From Methylomonas albis (GTDB taxonomy: Bacteria; Pseudomonadota; Gammaproteobacteria; Methylococcales; Methylomonadaceae), in contig NZ_JACXSS010000001.1 of NCBI RefSeq assembly GCF_014850955.1, positions 2,728,001 through 2,792,000 on the forward strand: DNA of 64,000 nt, read 5' to 3'. Below are positions 46,298-56,056 of the stretch, piece by piece. Under the pieces are notes generated by a model, which was not told the origin of the DNA, ran no database searches, and was given only the letters and a program-made list of their open reading frames with translations. The position numbers and the translations under genes are program-made. How positions within the stretch are numbered: position 1 is the first letter of the stretch; each line of letters starts with the position of its first letter.

Positions 46298-46840
46298 TTA
46301 GGCTGCCAGATCCTTAAAAGCCTTGCCTAGCAAATCCTTAGTTGAAAGCTGCGGCAAATCATCGAATGGCCACGCAATGTTCAAATCAGCATCATCCCAG
46401 ATAATGCAGCGCTCGTATTCCGGCGCATAATAGTCTGTGGTTTTGTACAAAAACTCCGCAGTATCCGTTAATGTCAGAAAACCATGTGCAAACCCCTCCG
46501 GTATCCACATTTGCCTATTGTTTTCCGCTGAGAGTATCTCCCCTACCCATTGACCGAAAGTGACAGAGCTTTTACGAATATCGACAGCCACATCAAATAC
46601 CTCGCCTTGCACCACTCGCACCAACTTGCCTTGTGCCTTGGGTGGCAGCTGGTAATGCAAGCCGCGCAATACGCCTTTTTGCGATTTCGAGTGGTTGTCC
46701 TGAACAAAACTCCGTTTCAAACCGGTCAGTTCTTCAAATATCTGCTGATTGAAGCTTTCAAAGAAAAAACCGCGTTCGTCGCCGAATACCTTGGGCGTGA
46801 ACAAAATAACGTCAGGGATGGAAAGACGGGTGGCTTGCAT
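46298..46840 (-). CDS. rfbC: dTDP-4-dehydrorhamnose 3,5-epimerase
   Basis: A 180-aa cupin of standard RmlC length. Key parts: FFESFNQQIFEEL, FVQDNHSKSQKGVLRGLHYQL (split; His is the catalytic base), VRVVQGEVFDVAVDIR, and YAPEYERCIIWDD near the C-terminus. It performs the double epimerisation in dTDP-L-rhamnose synthesis, together with rfbB, rfbD and rfbA upstream. It is separated from rfbA by the MNT-HEPN fusion gene, an intrusion into the rml set. Confidence 0.97.
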   Translation of the reverse strand: MQATRLSIPDVILFTPKVFGDERGFFFESFNQQIFEELTGLKRSFVQDNHSKSQKGVLRGLHYQLPPKAQGKLVRVVQGEVFDVAVDIRKSSVTFGQWVGEILSAENNRQMWIPEGFAHGFLTLTDTAEFLYKTTDYYAPEYERCIIWDDADLNIAWPFDDLPQLSTKDLLGKAFKDLAA

Positions 46841-46856
46841 GGGTTAATTAAGAAAT

Positions 46857-47630
46857 TTAATGTTCAAAGGTTTGGGGTATATCGGCATTACCGCGAGTCT
46901 CTTGCTCAAGGTTTGGCCGGTCAATCTTATTTAGCAAATCTGTAAATGCACTGTTAAAACGTTCAAGTTGATCAAGCAGCCCTGATACTTCATTTTCGTC
47001 ATAAACATGGGATGACAAATTACGCATTTCTATCATATCCAGCCAGGTTTTTTCATCTGAGATCACTCCCAAGGCGAATGCCTCTTTAAATACAGCTCTG
47101 GGACTGCGCGCATCCATGCCTTGAAAATCCAGCCAACGCTTCAACGCCTTCCATGCCATTTCGTAGGTAAATTCGAAACGCTTGGCAGCAATATCCAACA
47201 CTATGTCGCCGTTACCCTCGTTAATCCAGCGTTCTCGCTCGTTGATCACAACTTGAAATCTTTCCAGTGCGCGCCGAAAATACGTCAACCCGTCTTCCAC
47301 TCTAAGGGCTTTGGTTGCGCTATAAACCACTTTTCCGGAAGATCTAACTCGATTTACAAAACGACGATCAGCCTTATTGAGACAAGTAACATCGATTTTG
47401 ATCAAGGTAGGCAATTGCTCTATTTCTTTACGAATCGCAGCCAAAACATCAGGACTCGGTGAATCTTCCGAATCGAATCCAAAATCATAGTCGCTCTCGA
47501 GCTTTGCATCTCCGGTAACGCGCGAACCGAACCAATAAATTCGCGTTGCCGCCACGTATTTCAAGATAATTTTACAAACTGCATCAACGAGTTGTTTGTC
47601 AAGCATGTCAAGATTTATTGCTCTGTCCAA
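46857..47630 (-). CDS. fused MNT nucleotidyltransferase-HEPN protein
   Basis: One 257-aa frame joins two proteins that are normally separate. Residues 10-105 form a minimal nucleotidyltransferase with GSRVTGDAKLESDYDF (GS-x10-DxD; D47, D49). Residues 112-240 are a HI0074-like HEPN four-helix domain with RNLSSHVY, an intact R-x4-H-x-Y motif (R203, H208, Y210). In HEPN/MNT toxin-antitoxin pairs the MNT adenylylates the motif Tyr of the HEPN RNase. A fusion would keep toxin and antidote in one chain. It lies between rfbA and rfbC, 16 bases before rfbC. Confidence 0.88.
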   Translation of the reverse strand: MDRAINLDMLDKQLVDAVCKIILKYVAATRIYWFGSRVTGDAKLESDYDFGFDSEDSPSPDVLAAIRKEIEQLPTLIKIDVTCLNKADRRFVNRVRSSGKVVYSATKALRVEDGLTYFRRALERFQVVINERERWINEGNGDIVLDIAAKRFEFTYEMAWKALKRWLDFQGMDARSPRAVFKEAFALGVISDEKTWLDMIEMRNLSSHVYDENEVSGLLDQLERFNSAFTDLLNKIDRPNLEQETRGNADIPQTFEH

Positions 47631-47722
47631 ATGTTAATGCTTTCCCCAATTAGGATCGGCCTCAAATCTGGCTTAATGACGCTCACAGGGCATTTGACGG
47701 TAGGATTAACAAACTGCATAAA

Positions 47723-48616
47723 TTAAAAAACTTGTTTATTGAGTAACGCGAGAAGATACTGCCCATAACCATTTTTCGCCAATGGTTTGGCTAGTTTTTC
47801 GATTTGTTCGTCGTTTATCCATCCCCTACGCCAGGCTATTTCTTCCGGGCAAGCGATTTTCAATCCCTGACGGGTTTCGATGGTTTCGATGAAATTACTG
47901 GCTTCGATCAAACTGGCATGAGTGCCGGTGTCCAACCAGGCATAGCCGCGCCCCATGATCTCGACGCTGAGCTGTTGCCTATCCAAATACACTTTATTGA
48001 CATCGGTGATTTCCAACTCACCGCGCGGCGACGGCTTTAAATTAGCAGCAATATCGACGACTTGATTATCGTAAAAATACAAACCGGTCACTGCGTAATT
48101 ACTTTTCGGTTGCGTGGGCTTTTCCTCTAGCGAAGTTGCTCTACCCTGAGCATCAAAGCTAACGACCCCGTAACGCTCCGGATCATTGACATGATAGGCA
48201 AAAACGGTGGCACCTGAGGATTGATCAGTCGCTCGTCCCAGCTGAACGTGTAAATCGTGTCCGTAAAAAATGTTGTCGCCCAATACCAACGCACTGGGTT
48301 GCGATCCGACAAAATCTTTGCCGATGACAAATGCTTGCGCCAGTCCGTCGGGACTTGCTTGCACGGCATATTGCAGATCAATACCCCAATCGCTACCGTT
48401 ACCCAGCAAATGCTGAAACAAAGGCGTATCTTGCGGCGTGGAAATGATCAAAATATCGCGAATCCCGGCCAGCATTAAGGTGCTGAGCGGATAATAAATC
48501 ATCGGCTTGTCGTAAATCGGCAGCAATTGTTTGGAAACTGCCTTTGTAACCGGATAGAGCCGAGTACCGGAGCCTCCGGCCAGAATTATGCCTTTACGCT
48601 GATTCATATTCATCAT
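47723..48616 (-). CDS. rfbA: glucose-1-phosphate thymidylyltransferase
   Basis: A 297-aa RmlA of normal length: [21 protein letters not shown] (split at the dTTP-binding loop), [49 protein letters not shown] and [17 protein letters not shown]. It makes dTDP-glucose, the first step to dTDP-rhamnose. ATG 48616 is used; a second in-frame ATG follows at once (MMNMNQRKG). It is flanked on both sides by HEPN/MNT genes. Confidence 0.97.
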   Translation of the reverse strand: MMNMNQRKGIILAGGSGTRLYPVTKAVSKQLLPIYDKPMIYYPLSTLMLAGIRDILIISTPQDTPLFQHLLGNGSDWGIDLQYAVQASPDGLAQAFVIGKDFVGSQPSALVLGDNIFYGHDLHVQLGRATDQSSGATVFAYHVNDPERYGVVSFDAQGRATSLEEKPTQPKSNYAVTGLYFYDNQVVDIAANLKPSPRGELEITDVNKVYLDRQQLSVEIMGRGYAWLDTGTHASLIEASNFIETIETRQGLKIACPEEIAWRRGWINDEQIEKLAKPLAKNGYGQYLLALLNKQVF

Positions 48617-48637
48617 ATAAGTGTGAACAAAGCCTGT

Positions 48638-49135
48638 TTAGACCGTTATCGGTGGCAACGACAAGCGCATGGCTTCGTTTTCCATTGTTTTTACCACGGC
48701 CAGTAATACATCGGTAGCCACATTGGCGGACAACAGCGATTGCAAAAATAATTTTTCATCGTCCATTTATTCATGAACCAACAAATTCCGAAGCTTTCTA
48801 GCCGCTATAAAATCCTCGGCCCCCGTCAACCAACCCATTTTCTCAGCAAACACCAAGACATCCAGCAACGATTTTGGCTTTTCGCCCAACAATGCAGCGA
48901 AGCGTGGGATTAGTTTCTCACCAATAAAATCTTGTAATCGCCCAAAACGACCAACAAACGCATCGACTTTTTCAGCCCGTTCTTCATTTTCGTCCAAGGC
49001 CTTTACCCAGGCCATGTCAATGGCTTCTGTAAACAAAGTGCTTTGCGTATACCTTAAGTGTCCTGCTTCCTTGCTAGCAACTGCCAATGCCAACACGGCG
49101 TCTTGCGCATATTCTGTCAAATAAATAACGCTCAA
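48638..49135 (-). pseudogene. HEPN toxin-like protein truncated by a nonsense codon
   Basis: The 122-codon frame 48767-49135 (MSVIYLTEYAQDAVLAL...) ends RKLRNLLVHE and then TAA at 48769-48767. HEPN toxins of this kind carry R-x4-H-x-Y; here R116 and H121 are present and the stop is exactly at the Tyr position 123. The same frame stays open for 42 more codons (MDDEKLFLQSLL...LSLPPITV) to TAA 48638, looking like the missing last helix. A single TAT/TAC to TAA change would explain this. Its start overlaps the MNT gene by four bases. Truncation probably removes activity. Confidence 0.8.
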
Positions 49136-49431
49136 AGATAAACCCCGGTGCGCTCTGCAATCTGGAAAATCCGTACTGGCGGCGTGTCGGCATCCTTAAC
49201 GACTATGTCAATTTTACGGTCGCCAAAGGCCAATACCAAAGCGGCATATATCCGACAAATCACCTCTGCTCGGTTTACTAGGACCTGATCCGTTTCAAAA
49301 CAAAGATCAATATCCCCGCCTTTGCCATTATCTTTAACACGTGAGCCAAACAGACAAACCCTCGCCTTATCACCTAAAAATCTATAAGCGGTGCTGCGTA
49401 TGATTTGAACTTGTTCGTCTGTTAAGCGCAT
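49132..49431 (-). CDS. MNT-type minimal nucleotidyltransferase (antitoxin-like)
   Basis: A 99-aa protein with VCLFGSRVKDNGKGGDIDL, the GS-x9-DxD core of minimal nucleotidyltransferases, followed by the third acidic residue in KIDIVVKD. In HEPN/MNT systems the MNT protein AMPylates and silences its HEPN partner. The partner gene overlaps it by four bases (ATGA-like), a typical antitoxin-first pair. It starts two bases after the rfbD stop, so it appears inserted within the rml operon. Confidence 0.9.
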   Translation of the reverse strand: MRLTDEQVQIIRSTAYRFLGDKARVCLFGSRVKDNGKGGDIDLCFETDQVLVNRAEVICRIYAALVLAFGDRKIDIVVKDADTPPVRIFQIAERTGVYL

Positions 49432-49433
49432 GA

Positions 49434-50330
49434 CTATTTGCTATACAATTCAGACAACATCCGCTCAACGCCCAGTTGCCAAGCCGGCAGCTGCAAATCA
49501 AACACGGTTTTTAATTTCTCGGTATTCAATCGGGAGTTTAATGGTCGCTTTGCTGGGGTTTGGTAAGCGCTAGTGGGAATTGCCGAGACCGATTGTTTAT
49601 CGGTTTTCAGTTCCAATCCGGCTGTACGAGCATAGTCAAACACCAGATGCGCATAGTCGTACCAACTGGTTTCTCCAGCGGCGGTCAAATGATAAAGGCC
49701 GGCTACCTCCGGCGTTTTCAGTGCACGGCAAATGGCATGGGCACTGACATCCGCCAGTAACTCCGCTCCGGTTGGCGTGCCGATTTGATCGTTTATCACA
49801 GAAAGCTGTTGGCGCTCTTGAGCGAGGCGTAGCATAGTCTTGGCAAAGTTGTTACCCCTTGCTGCATAAACCCAGCTGGTTCGAAAAATTAAATGCCGGC
49901 AATCGCTAGCTTGAATGGCTTGTTCGCCAGCCAGCTTGGTTTGCCCGTAGACATTCAACGGACTAACTTGATCATCTTCCTGCCACGGTTTATCGCCACT
50001 GCCGTCGAACACGTAATCGGTGGAATAATGCACCAACCAAGCACCGCAACGCTTGGCTTCTTCGGCTAAAGTGCCCGGCGCTACTGCATTGATGATATGC
50101 GCCGCTTCGTTCTCCGACTCGGCCTTATCCACTGCGGTGTAGGCAGCGGCATTGACGATGACGTCGGGACGCAGCGCACGGACCGTCTCTGCAACCCCGC
50201 GTGGATTACTTAAATCGCCGCAATAATGCTGATCGTATCGATCAAGCGCAAGCAAGTCGCCTAAGGGCGCCAAGCTCCGTTGCAATTCCCAGCCAAGCTG
50301 ACCATTTTTACCGAACAGCAAAACCTTCAT
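49434..50330 (-). CDS. rfbD: dTDP-4-dehydrorhamnose reductase
   Basis: A 298-aa SDR: VLLFGKNGQLGWELQRSL (NADPH binding), VIVNAAAYTAVDKAESE, WLVHYSTDYVFDG, YGQTKLAGEQAI with the Tyr-x3-Lys pair, and FRTSWVYAARGNNF. It reduces dTDP-4-keto-L-rhamnose to dTDP-L-rhamnose, the final step of the pathway. It is 46 bases downstream of rfbB and directly followed by the MNT gene. Confidence 0.97.
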   Translation of the reverse strand: MKVLLFGKNGQLGWELQRSLAPLGDLLALDRYDQHYCGDLSNPRGVAETVRALRPDVIVNAAAYTAVDKAESENEAAHIINAVAPGTLAEEAKRCGAWLVHYSTDYVFDGSGDKPWQEDDQVSPLNVYGQTKLAGEQAIQASDCRHLIFRTSWVYAARGNNFAKTMLRLAQERQQLSVINDQIGTPTGAELLADVSAHAICRALKTPEVAGLYHLTAAGETSWYDYAHLVFDYARTAGLELKTDKQSVSAIPTSAYQTPAKRPLNSRLNTEKLKTVFDLQLPAWQLGVERMLSELYSK

Positions 50331-50376
50331 TCAAGCCCCGCCACTGAGCCCGGCAAATAACCACCGGACGCATTGA

Positions 50377-51447
50377 TCATGCCGTACGCTCAGCATAGTT
50401 TTTATCCAGCCAGGACTGGTAATCGCCGGACAGCACATTACCTACCCAGGCTTGGTTATCCAAATACCACTGCACGGTTTTACGAATACCGGTTTCGAAG
50501 GTTTCCGCCGGTTTCCATCCAAGCTCCCGCTCCAGCTTGCCGGCGTCGATAGCATAACGTCTGTCATGTCCAGGCCTATCGGTAACGTAGGTAAGTTGTT
50601 CGGCGTAGGACTTGCCATCGGTGCGCGGCTGCAATTCGTCGAGAATGCTACACAGCGTATTGACTACGTCCAGATTGGCTTTTTCGTTCCAGCCACCGAC
50701 GTTATAGACTTCCCCGACTTTGCCCAACGCCAGTACCTGACGAATGGCGCTGCAGTGATCCTGCACATACAACCAGTCGCGTATTTGTTGACCGTCGCCG
50801 TAAATTGGCAAAGCTTTACCGGACAAGGCATTTTGAATGCACAGCGGGATTAGTTTTTCCGGAAAATGATAAGGACCGTAGTTATTGGAGCAATTAGTGG
50901 TCAGCACCGGCAAACCATAAGTATGGTGATAAGCACGCACCAAATGGTCACTGGCCGCTTTACTGGCGGAATAAGGACTATTGGGTTGATACTGCTTGGT
51001 TTCGGCGAACGGCGCGTCGCTCTTTTCTAAAGAACCATAGACTTCATCGGTGGAAACATGCAGCAAACGAAAATCTTGTCGCGCGGAACCATCAAGAATA
51101 TTCCAATATTGGCGCACCGCTTCCAACAAACGGAAACTGCCGACGATATTGGTTTGAATAAAATCTTCCGGCCCATGGATGGAGCGATCGACATGCGATT
51201 CCGCGGCAAAATTGATTACGGCCCGAATCTGGTGTTTTTGCAACAAACTCAATAACAAATCGTAATCGGCAATATCGCCGTGGACAAACACATGTCTCGC
51301 ATCGCCGTGCAGTGAAGCCAAGTTCTGTAAATTACCCGCGTAAGTCAATTTATCCAGATTGACGACTAGTTCGTCGCTTTGCGCCAGCCAATCCAACACA
51401 AAATTGCTGCCGATAAATCCTGCCCCACCGGTTACTAAAATGCTCAT
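50377..51447 (-). CDS. rfbB: dTDP-glucose 4,6-dehydratase
   Basis: A 356-aa extended SDR of typical length: [70 protein letters not shown] with the catalytic Tyr-x3-Lys, and [14 protein letters not shown]. It makes dTDP-4-keto-6-deoxyglucose. It is the first gene of the 40-kb minus-strand locus; a 111-base gap separates it from the histidine kinase gene upstream, which is the probable site of the main locus promoter although no clear -35/-10 pair stands out. Confidence 0.97.
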   Translation of the reverse strand: MSILVTGGAGFIGSNFVLDWLAQSDELVVNLDKLTYAGNLQNLASLHGDARHVFVHGDIADYDLLLSLLQKHQIRAVINFAAESHVDRSIHGPEDFIQTNIVGSFRLLEAVRQYWNILDGSARQDFRLLHVSTDEVYGSLEKSDAPFAETKQYQPNSPYSASKAASDHLVRAYHHTYGLPVLTTNCSNNYGPYHFPEKLIPLCIQNALSGKALPIYGDGQQIRDWLYVQDHCSAIRQVLALGKVGEVYNVGGWNEKANLDVVNTLCSILDELQPRTDGKSYAEQLTYVTDRPGHDRRYAIDAGKLERELGWKPAETFETGIRKTVQWYLDNQAWVGNVLSGDYQSWLDKNYAERTA

Positions 51448-51558
51448 ATTTAAAGATTTTTTTAATTATTCTAACCGTCTGCCCGACGAAAAACGCTAAT
51501 TTTATCGGGGCCATTGTACCTTAGTACTATCGTTCAGTGTCTAGTGATTCTGCAAACC

Positions 51559-52242
51559 TTACGGCAAAAACAATGTGAACCGCGCACCTCCCAAACGACT
51601 TTCGTTGTCAATCCGCACAAATCCGCTTTTCCCGGCGTTTTTGTGCAGGCCGGCCATCAGTGATACAAAATATAAACCCAAGCCGGTATTCCCGGACACC
51701 CAATCTAATTCGGTCGTATCTTGTAAGTCTGCGGCTAAAAAATGTGGTGGGTAACCTTCACCATCGTCTTCAATGGTAATAAACAAGTAGCCGTCTTCTT
51801 CGGCCACAGCAATCAGCACCGCTTTTCGCGTGTAGCGCAACGCATTATTCAACACCGCCGCCAAGGCATTACTAATAATGGGATTATCGCAAAAGCATAC
51901 TAAGTCATCGCCGCAATCCACTTGCAAATCGATATTGTGCAATCCACACAAACGCGCCTGCTGATGTATCGCTTCATTGACGATATCGATCACCGCGCAT
52001 TCTTCAATATCCAAGCTAAATTTTTGCGAATCGATCTTATACATCACCAGCAATTGCATTAAGCTGTGATTAATGCGGGCGGCCTCAAACTCCAGCTGAC
52101 CCAATTCCGCTGATTGACCATTTTGCCTGGCCGCCGCTTGCCGAACCAACTCCAACAAGGTACCCAAGGAGTTCTTAATATCGTGAACCGTAGATGCGAG
52201 GATGGTAGGAAACAAACCGTTGCTGCTTGGGTTAGTCGGCAT
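51559..52242 (-). CDS. soluble sensor histidine kinase (HATPase)
   Basis: A 227-aa kinase without transmembrane or PAS domains. The H-box TVHDIKNSLGTLLEL contains His20; the ATPase domain has NALAAVLNNALRYTRKA (N-box), ITIEDDGEGYP (G1) and GNTGLGLYFVSLMAG (G2). It starts four bases after the stop of the TPR response regulator gene, so the two form a two-component pair. Input is probably through the partner or another protein. It is adjacent to the glycan locus but regulation of it is only a guess. Confidence 0.92.
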   Translation of the reverse strand: MPTNPSSNGLFPTILASTVHDIKNSLGTLLELVRQAAARQNGQSAELGQLEFEAARINHSLMQLLVMYKIDSQKFSLDIEECAVIDIVNEAIHQQARLCGLHNIDLQVDCGDDLVCFCDNPIISNALAAVLNNALRYTRKAVLIAVAEEDGYLFITIEDDGEGYPPHFLAADLQDTTELDWVSGNTGLGLYFVSLMAGLHKNAGKSGFVRIDNESRLGGARFTLFLP

Positions 52243-52246
52243 AGTT

Positions 52247-53875
52247 TTAGGCTTTAACCGCTTGAGACTTTCTCAATTTCACATACTCCAGTTGTAATAT
52301 CCTGAGCTTATGTTGATCGACGCCAATTTGCTTGGCTTTATTGAATAACGCTTTGATGCGTTGATTTTTTTCTTCATAAAATTCATTGACTTTCAAATCA
52401 TGAATCATGATCTTCAGCATATTGACGATGATGGTTTTATTATCCGGCATGGTCAGTATAGCTTGTTCGAACAACTCCAGGGCCTCCGTGAATTTGCCCT
52501 GTTTATAGAGAGCTACACCTTTATTATTAATGGCGATCAATGCCTGTTTGGTTTTCTGAATCAGGATTTCCGAGTGATTATCCATGCCGATGCCGCTTTG
52601 CATCCGGCGCAAATCGTTCAAAAACTGATCGTCGTCGATATGCGCATGAATCAGATCGTAAAGTATTTCTTCGGCTTTATCGTGCTCATCGCTCAAGAAA
52701 CAGGTTTTTACCACTTCCAACTGTAAGTCCCTGGGCGCTTTATTGCCAAGGCGACCGCATATATCCAAGGCATTTTGCAAAGCCTTCTGCGACAATTCTT
52801 CATTGCCCAGAGTTTTGTATACCTCCGCCTCCACTGTCGAAGCACGCAACTCTGCCTCGGGGATATTGGCATATTCCTTACGCATTTCTTCCAGGGTTTT
52901 TAAGGCTTCGTCGGCGGCATTGGTTTTTGCGTACAGTTTTGCCAATCCGGAAAAATCGCTGCAAGAGCGGTGCACGGAATGTTTACCCAGTTTTACCACC
53001 GATTTATAGGCTTTTTCGGCGGTTTCCAGATTGCCGTTTTTATCGGCGGTTTCCGCTAATTTCTTTTGCCTGAGTATCGATTGCGGGGACAATTGCAAGG
53101 CCTGCTGCAACACGTTCTCCACATCGTGATACTGATCCAAGGCTTCGTAGGCCTTACCCAGCCAATCGTAACTCTCCATCAACATCGGATTGTCAGCCAC
53201 CAGGCTTTGAAAACCGGCAATGGCTTGCTCGATATTATTGTTTTGAAAGTCCACCACGCCCAAACCTAAGCGCGCCCAGGGTAACTCACGATGCAACAAC
53301 ACCTCATGGTAGATTTGTCTGGCTTTTTCGAAATCGCCCACCGAAATCGCTAGTTCGGCGCGAATTTTTTGCAAATGCAGATGCATTTTCTTGTCCTCAG
53401 ACAATAACAAGGCATCACATAACTGAATCGCTTTAGACGAATCCCCGCCGGCAAGCGCCTTATCGATACTGGCCATAAAGTCCTTGCGGGCAAAATTGCG
53501 GGTTAAGCGACTCATCAACTGCTGCGCATTGAAGGGCTTGGTCAAATACTCATCCGGCTTGCTGTCCATGACGCCCAACACCGCGCTGGTGGTCTGCTCG
53601 GCACTGATCAAAATAAACACGCAGCGATAGTCGATTAAGGTCCGGTGCCTAGCTTCCTCCAACACCTGTTGGCCGTTCTTACCCACACCCAGGTTGTAAT
53701 CGCACAACACAATATCGAAACTGCTTTTGCTCATGGCATTGATCGCGGCAATACCGTTATCCGCTTCGACCACGGTGACGGCTTGCAAGCTATACAGCAT
53801 ATCCCGCATGGCTTTGCGGAACACAGGATTGTCCTCGACAATCAGGATATTTTTACCGTTTAAACTGAAGCTCAT
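52247..53875 (-). CDS. response regulator with C-terminal TPR repeats
   Basis: A 542-aa protein. Residues 8-128 are a receiver domain: ILIVEDNPVFRKAM (acidic pocket E14/D15), phospho-acceptor Asp59 in VLCDYNLGVG, and EYLTKPF with the conserved Lys. The remaining 400 residues are tetratricopeptide-like helices (for example LGKAYEALDQYHDVENVLQQAL and NKGVALYKQGKFTEALELFEQA, read as repeats), with no DNA-binding or enzymatic output. It likely works through protein-protein contacts. It is co-transcribed with the kinase downstream and divergent from htpG. Confidence 0.93.
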   Translation of the reverse strand: MSFSLNGKNILIVEDNPVFRKAMRDMLYSLQAVTVVEADNGIAAINAMSKSSFDIVLCDYNLGVGKNGQQVLEEARHRTLIDYRCVFILISAEQTTSAVLGVMDSKPDEYLTKPFNAQQLMSRLTRNFARKDFMASIDKALAGGDSSKAIQLCDALLLSEDKKMHLHLQKIRAELAISVGDFEKARQIYHEVLLHRELPWARLGLGVVDFQNNNIEQAIAGFQSLVADNPMLMESYDWLGKAYEALDQYHDVENVLQQALQLSPQSILRQKKLAETADKNGNLETAEKAYKSVVKLGKHSVHRSCSDFSGLAKLYAKTNAADEALKTLEEMRKEYANIPEAELRASTVEAEVYKTLGNEELSQKALQNALDICGRLGNKAPRDLQLEVVKTCFLSDEHDKAEEILYDLIHAHIDDDQFLNDLRRMQSGIGMDNHSEILIQKTKQALIAINNKGVALYKQGKFTEALELFEQAILTMPDNKTIIVNMLKIMIHDLKVNEFYEEKNQRIKALFNKAKQIGVDQHKLRILQLEYVKLRKSQAVKA

Positions 53876-53940
53876 GCGCTGAAGAATGCCATTAAAACCA
53901 ACAAAAAATCCACTCCGAAAAAATCCATAGCTCAGACAGA

Positions 53941-53968
53941 CTTGAAAAACAAAATTACCATCCCCAAC
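53941..53968 (+). promoter_or_regulatory. sigma-32-like heat-shock promoter of htpG
   Basis: CTTGAAA at 53941-53947 and CCCCAACT at 53962-53969 are separated by 14 bases, close to the sigma-32 consensus CTTGAAA-N(11-16)-CCCCATNT. The predicted start of transcription lies about 20 bases before the htpG ATG at 53994. This fits a heat-shock chaperone gene. Confidence 0.7.
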
Positions 53969-53993
53969 TCGCCCGAGTCCACTTTACAACCAA

Positions 53994-55940
53994 ATGAGTA
54001 TAGACATGACTGTTGAGGCAAACAAACAAACCCTAGGTTTTCAAACCGAAGTCAAGCATTTGCTGCACTTGATGATTCACTCCTTGTACAGCAATAAGGA
54101 AATCTTTTTGCGCGAGTTGATCTCCAACGGTTCCGACGCCGCCGACAAATTGCGGTTCGAAGCCTTGGCCAACGACAGCTTGTACGAAGGCGACAGCGAA
54201 TTGAAAATCCGCGTCGATTTCGACGAAGCCAAAAAGACCATCACCATCAGCGATAACGGCATCGGCATGACCCGCGCCGAAGTACAAGACCATATCGGCA
54301 CCATCGCCAAGTCCGGCACCAAACAATTCTTCGAACGCCTGACCGGCGACCAAGCCAAGGATAGCGAACTGATCGGCCAATTCGGCGTCGGTTTTTACTC
54401 CGCGTTCATCGTCGCCGACAAAGTGACGCTGACCACCCGCAAAGCCGGCGCGCCGGTTTCCGAAGCGGTGCGCTGGGAATCGGCCGGCGAAGGCGATTAC
54501 ACTATCGAATCGGTCGATAAAGCCGCCCGCGGTACTGAAATCGTCTTGCACCTAAAAGACGGTGAAGAAGAATTTTTAAACAGCTGGAAACTGCGTTCCA
54601 TCATCAAAAAATTCTCCGACCATATTTCCCTGCCGATTATCATGAGCAAGGAAATCCCGGCCGAGAAAGACGAAGAAGGCAACGAAACCGCGCCAGCCCG
54701 CGTCGAGGACGAAACCGTCAACAGCGCCTCGGCCTTATGGACCCAATCCAAAGACTCCATTTCCGAAGAAGAATACGCCGAGTTTTACAAACACGTCTCG
54801 CACGATTTCCAAGCCCCGTTAACCCACGTGCATAGCCGGGTGGAAGGCACCAACGAATACAGCCTGCTGCTGTACGTACCCAGCCGCGCTCCGTTTGACA
54901 TGTGGGACCGCGACGCCAAACACGGCGTGAAGTTGTACATCAAAAAAGTCTTCATCACCGACGACGCGGAGCAGCTGATGCCGCGCTTCCTGCGCTTCGT
55001 GCGCGGTGTAATCGACGCCGACAGCTTGCCGCTGAACGTCTCACGTGAGATCTTGCAACAAAGCAAGCAAATCAGCGCGATTAAAACCGGCGCGGTGAAA
55101 AAAGTCTTGGGTATGCTGGAAGATCTGGCCGAAAACGACGCCGAAAAATACCAAAAATTCTGGGAGCAATTCGGCAACGTCATCAAAGAAGGCCCGATCG
55201 AAGACCACAAAAACAAAGACCGCGTGGCCAAGCTATTGCGCTTCGCCTCCACCCATACCGACGACAAAACTCAAAACGTTTCCTTGGCCGACTATGTCAG
55301 CCGGATGAAGGAAGGCCAAGAGAAAATCTACTACGTCACCGCCGACAGCTTCGCCGCTGCCAAAAACAGCCCGCACCTGGAAATCTTCCGCAAGAAAGGT
55401 ATCGAAGTGTTGCTGCTGTCTGACCGCATCGACGAATGGCTGGTGTCCAGCTTGACCGACTTCGAAGACAAACATCTGCAATCCATTGCCAAGGGCGAGC
55501 TGGATCTGGAAAAATTCGATACCGAAGAAGAGAAACAGCACCAGGAAGAAATCAACAAGGATTTCGAATCGGTGCTGAAACAAATTCAGGATGTGTTGAA
55601 AGACAAGGTCAGCGAAGTAAAAGTCAGCCACCGTCTAACCGACTCGCCTGCCTGCTTAGTCACCGGCGCTTACGACATGAGCTTGAACATGGAACGCATC
55701 ATGAAAGAAGCCGGCCAATCGATGAACATGATGGGCATGGGCGGCAGCAAACCGATCTTCGAAATTAACCCGGACCACGCCATCGTCCAAGCCCTAAAAA
55801 GCGAGCAAGACGATGCACGGTTTGCGGACATCAGCCATATTTTGTTCGACCAGGCTATTTTGAGTGAAGGTGGTCAGTTGGACGATCCTTCAGCATTTGT
55901 GCATAAGTTGAATGGGTTGTTGCAGGGGTTGTTGGGTTAA
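53994..55940 (+). CDS. htpG: chaperone HtpG (bacterial Hsp90)
   Basis: A 648-aa Hsp90 family ATPase. N-terminal GHKL motifs: [43 protein letters not shown] and [17 protein letters not shown]. Middle-domain segments include [30 protein letters not shown] (in parts) and the catalytic-loop [11 protein letters not shown]. The C-terminal dimerisation part has [23 protein letters not shown] (in parts). It folds client proteins under stress. ATG 53994 has no strong Shine-Dalgarno; an ATG five codons later (MTVEANKQ) is possible. Transcribed from a sigma-32-like promoter. Confidence 0.98.
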   Translation: MSIDMTVEANKQTLGFQTEVKHLLHLMIHSLYSNKEIFLRELISNGSDAADKLRFEALANDSLYEGDSELKIRVDFDEAKKTITISDNGIGMTRAEVQDHIGTIAKSGTKQFFERLTGDQAKDSELIGQFGVGFYSAFIVADKVTLTTRKAGAPVSEAVRWESAGEGDYTIESVDKAARGTEIVLHLKDGEEEFLNSWKLRSIIKKFSDHISLPIIMSKEIPAEKDEEGNETAPARVEDETVNSASALWTQSKDSISEEEYAEFYKHVSHDFQAPLTHVHSRVEGTNEYSLLLYVPSRAPFDMWDRDAKHGVKLYIKKVFITDDAEQLMPRFLRFVRGVIDADSLPLNVSREILQQSKQISAIKTGAVKKVLGMLEDLAENDAEKYQKFWEQFGNVIKEGPIEDHKNKDRVAKLLRFASTHTDDKTQNVSLADYVSRMKEGQEKIYYVTADSFAAAKNSPHLEIFRKKGIEVLLLSDRIDEWLVSSLTDFEDKHLQSIAKGELDLEKFDTEEEKQHQEEINKDFESVLKQIQDVLKDKVSEVKVSHRLTDSPACLVTGAYDMSLNMERIMKEAGQSMNMMGMGGSKPIFEINPDHAIVQALKSEQDDARFADISHILFDQAILSEGGQLDDPSAFVHKLNGLLQGLLG

Positions 55941-55960
55941 ACACCTAACACGCTAAACAA

Positions 55961-55985
55961 AAGGCCGGGTACCCGGCCTTTTTTA
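55961..55985 (+). terminator. palindromic terminator after htpG, likely bidirectional
   Basis: AAAGGCCGGGT and its exact complement ACCCGGCCTTT (55961-55982) form an 11-bp hairpin with no loop bases to spare, followed by a T-run on the plus strand (55980-55984) and preceded by an A-run, so it can end both htpG and the convergent CTERM gene (56057-56710). It is 20 bases past the htpG stop. Confidence 0.85.
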
Positions 55986-56056
55986 TTGCTATTTACCCAA
56001 GCAAAGAGGGCGCACAATCTACACAAGCAGGTGAATGGTATTTTCGACCAATCAAG

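Noticed and set aside
54033-54551. 172-codon minus-strand frame
   Set aside because: Antisense shadow of htpG caused by its codon bias; the protein sequence is low-complexity and not family-like.
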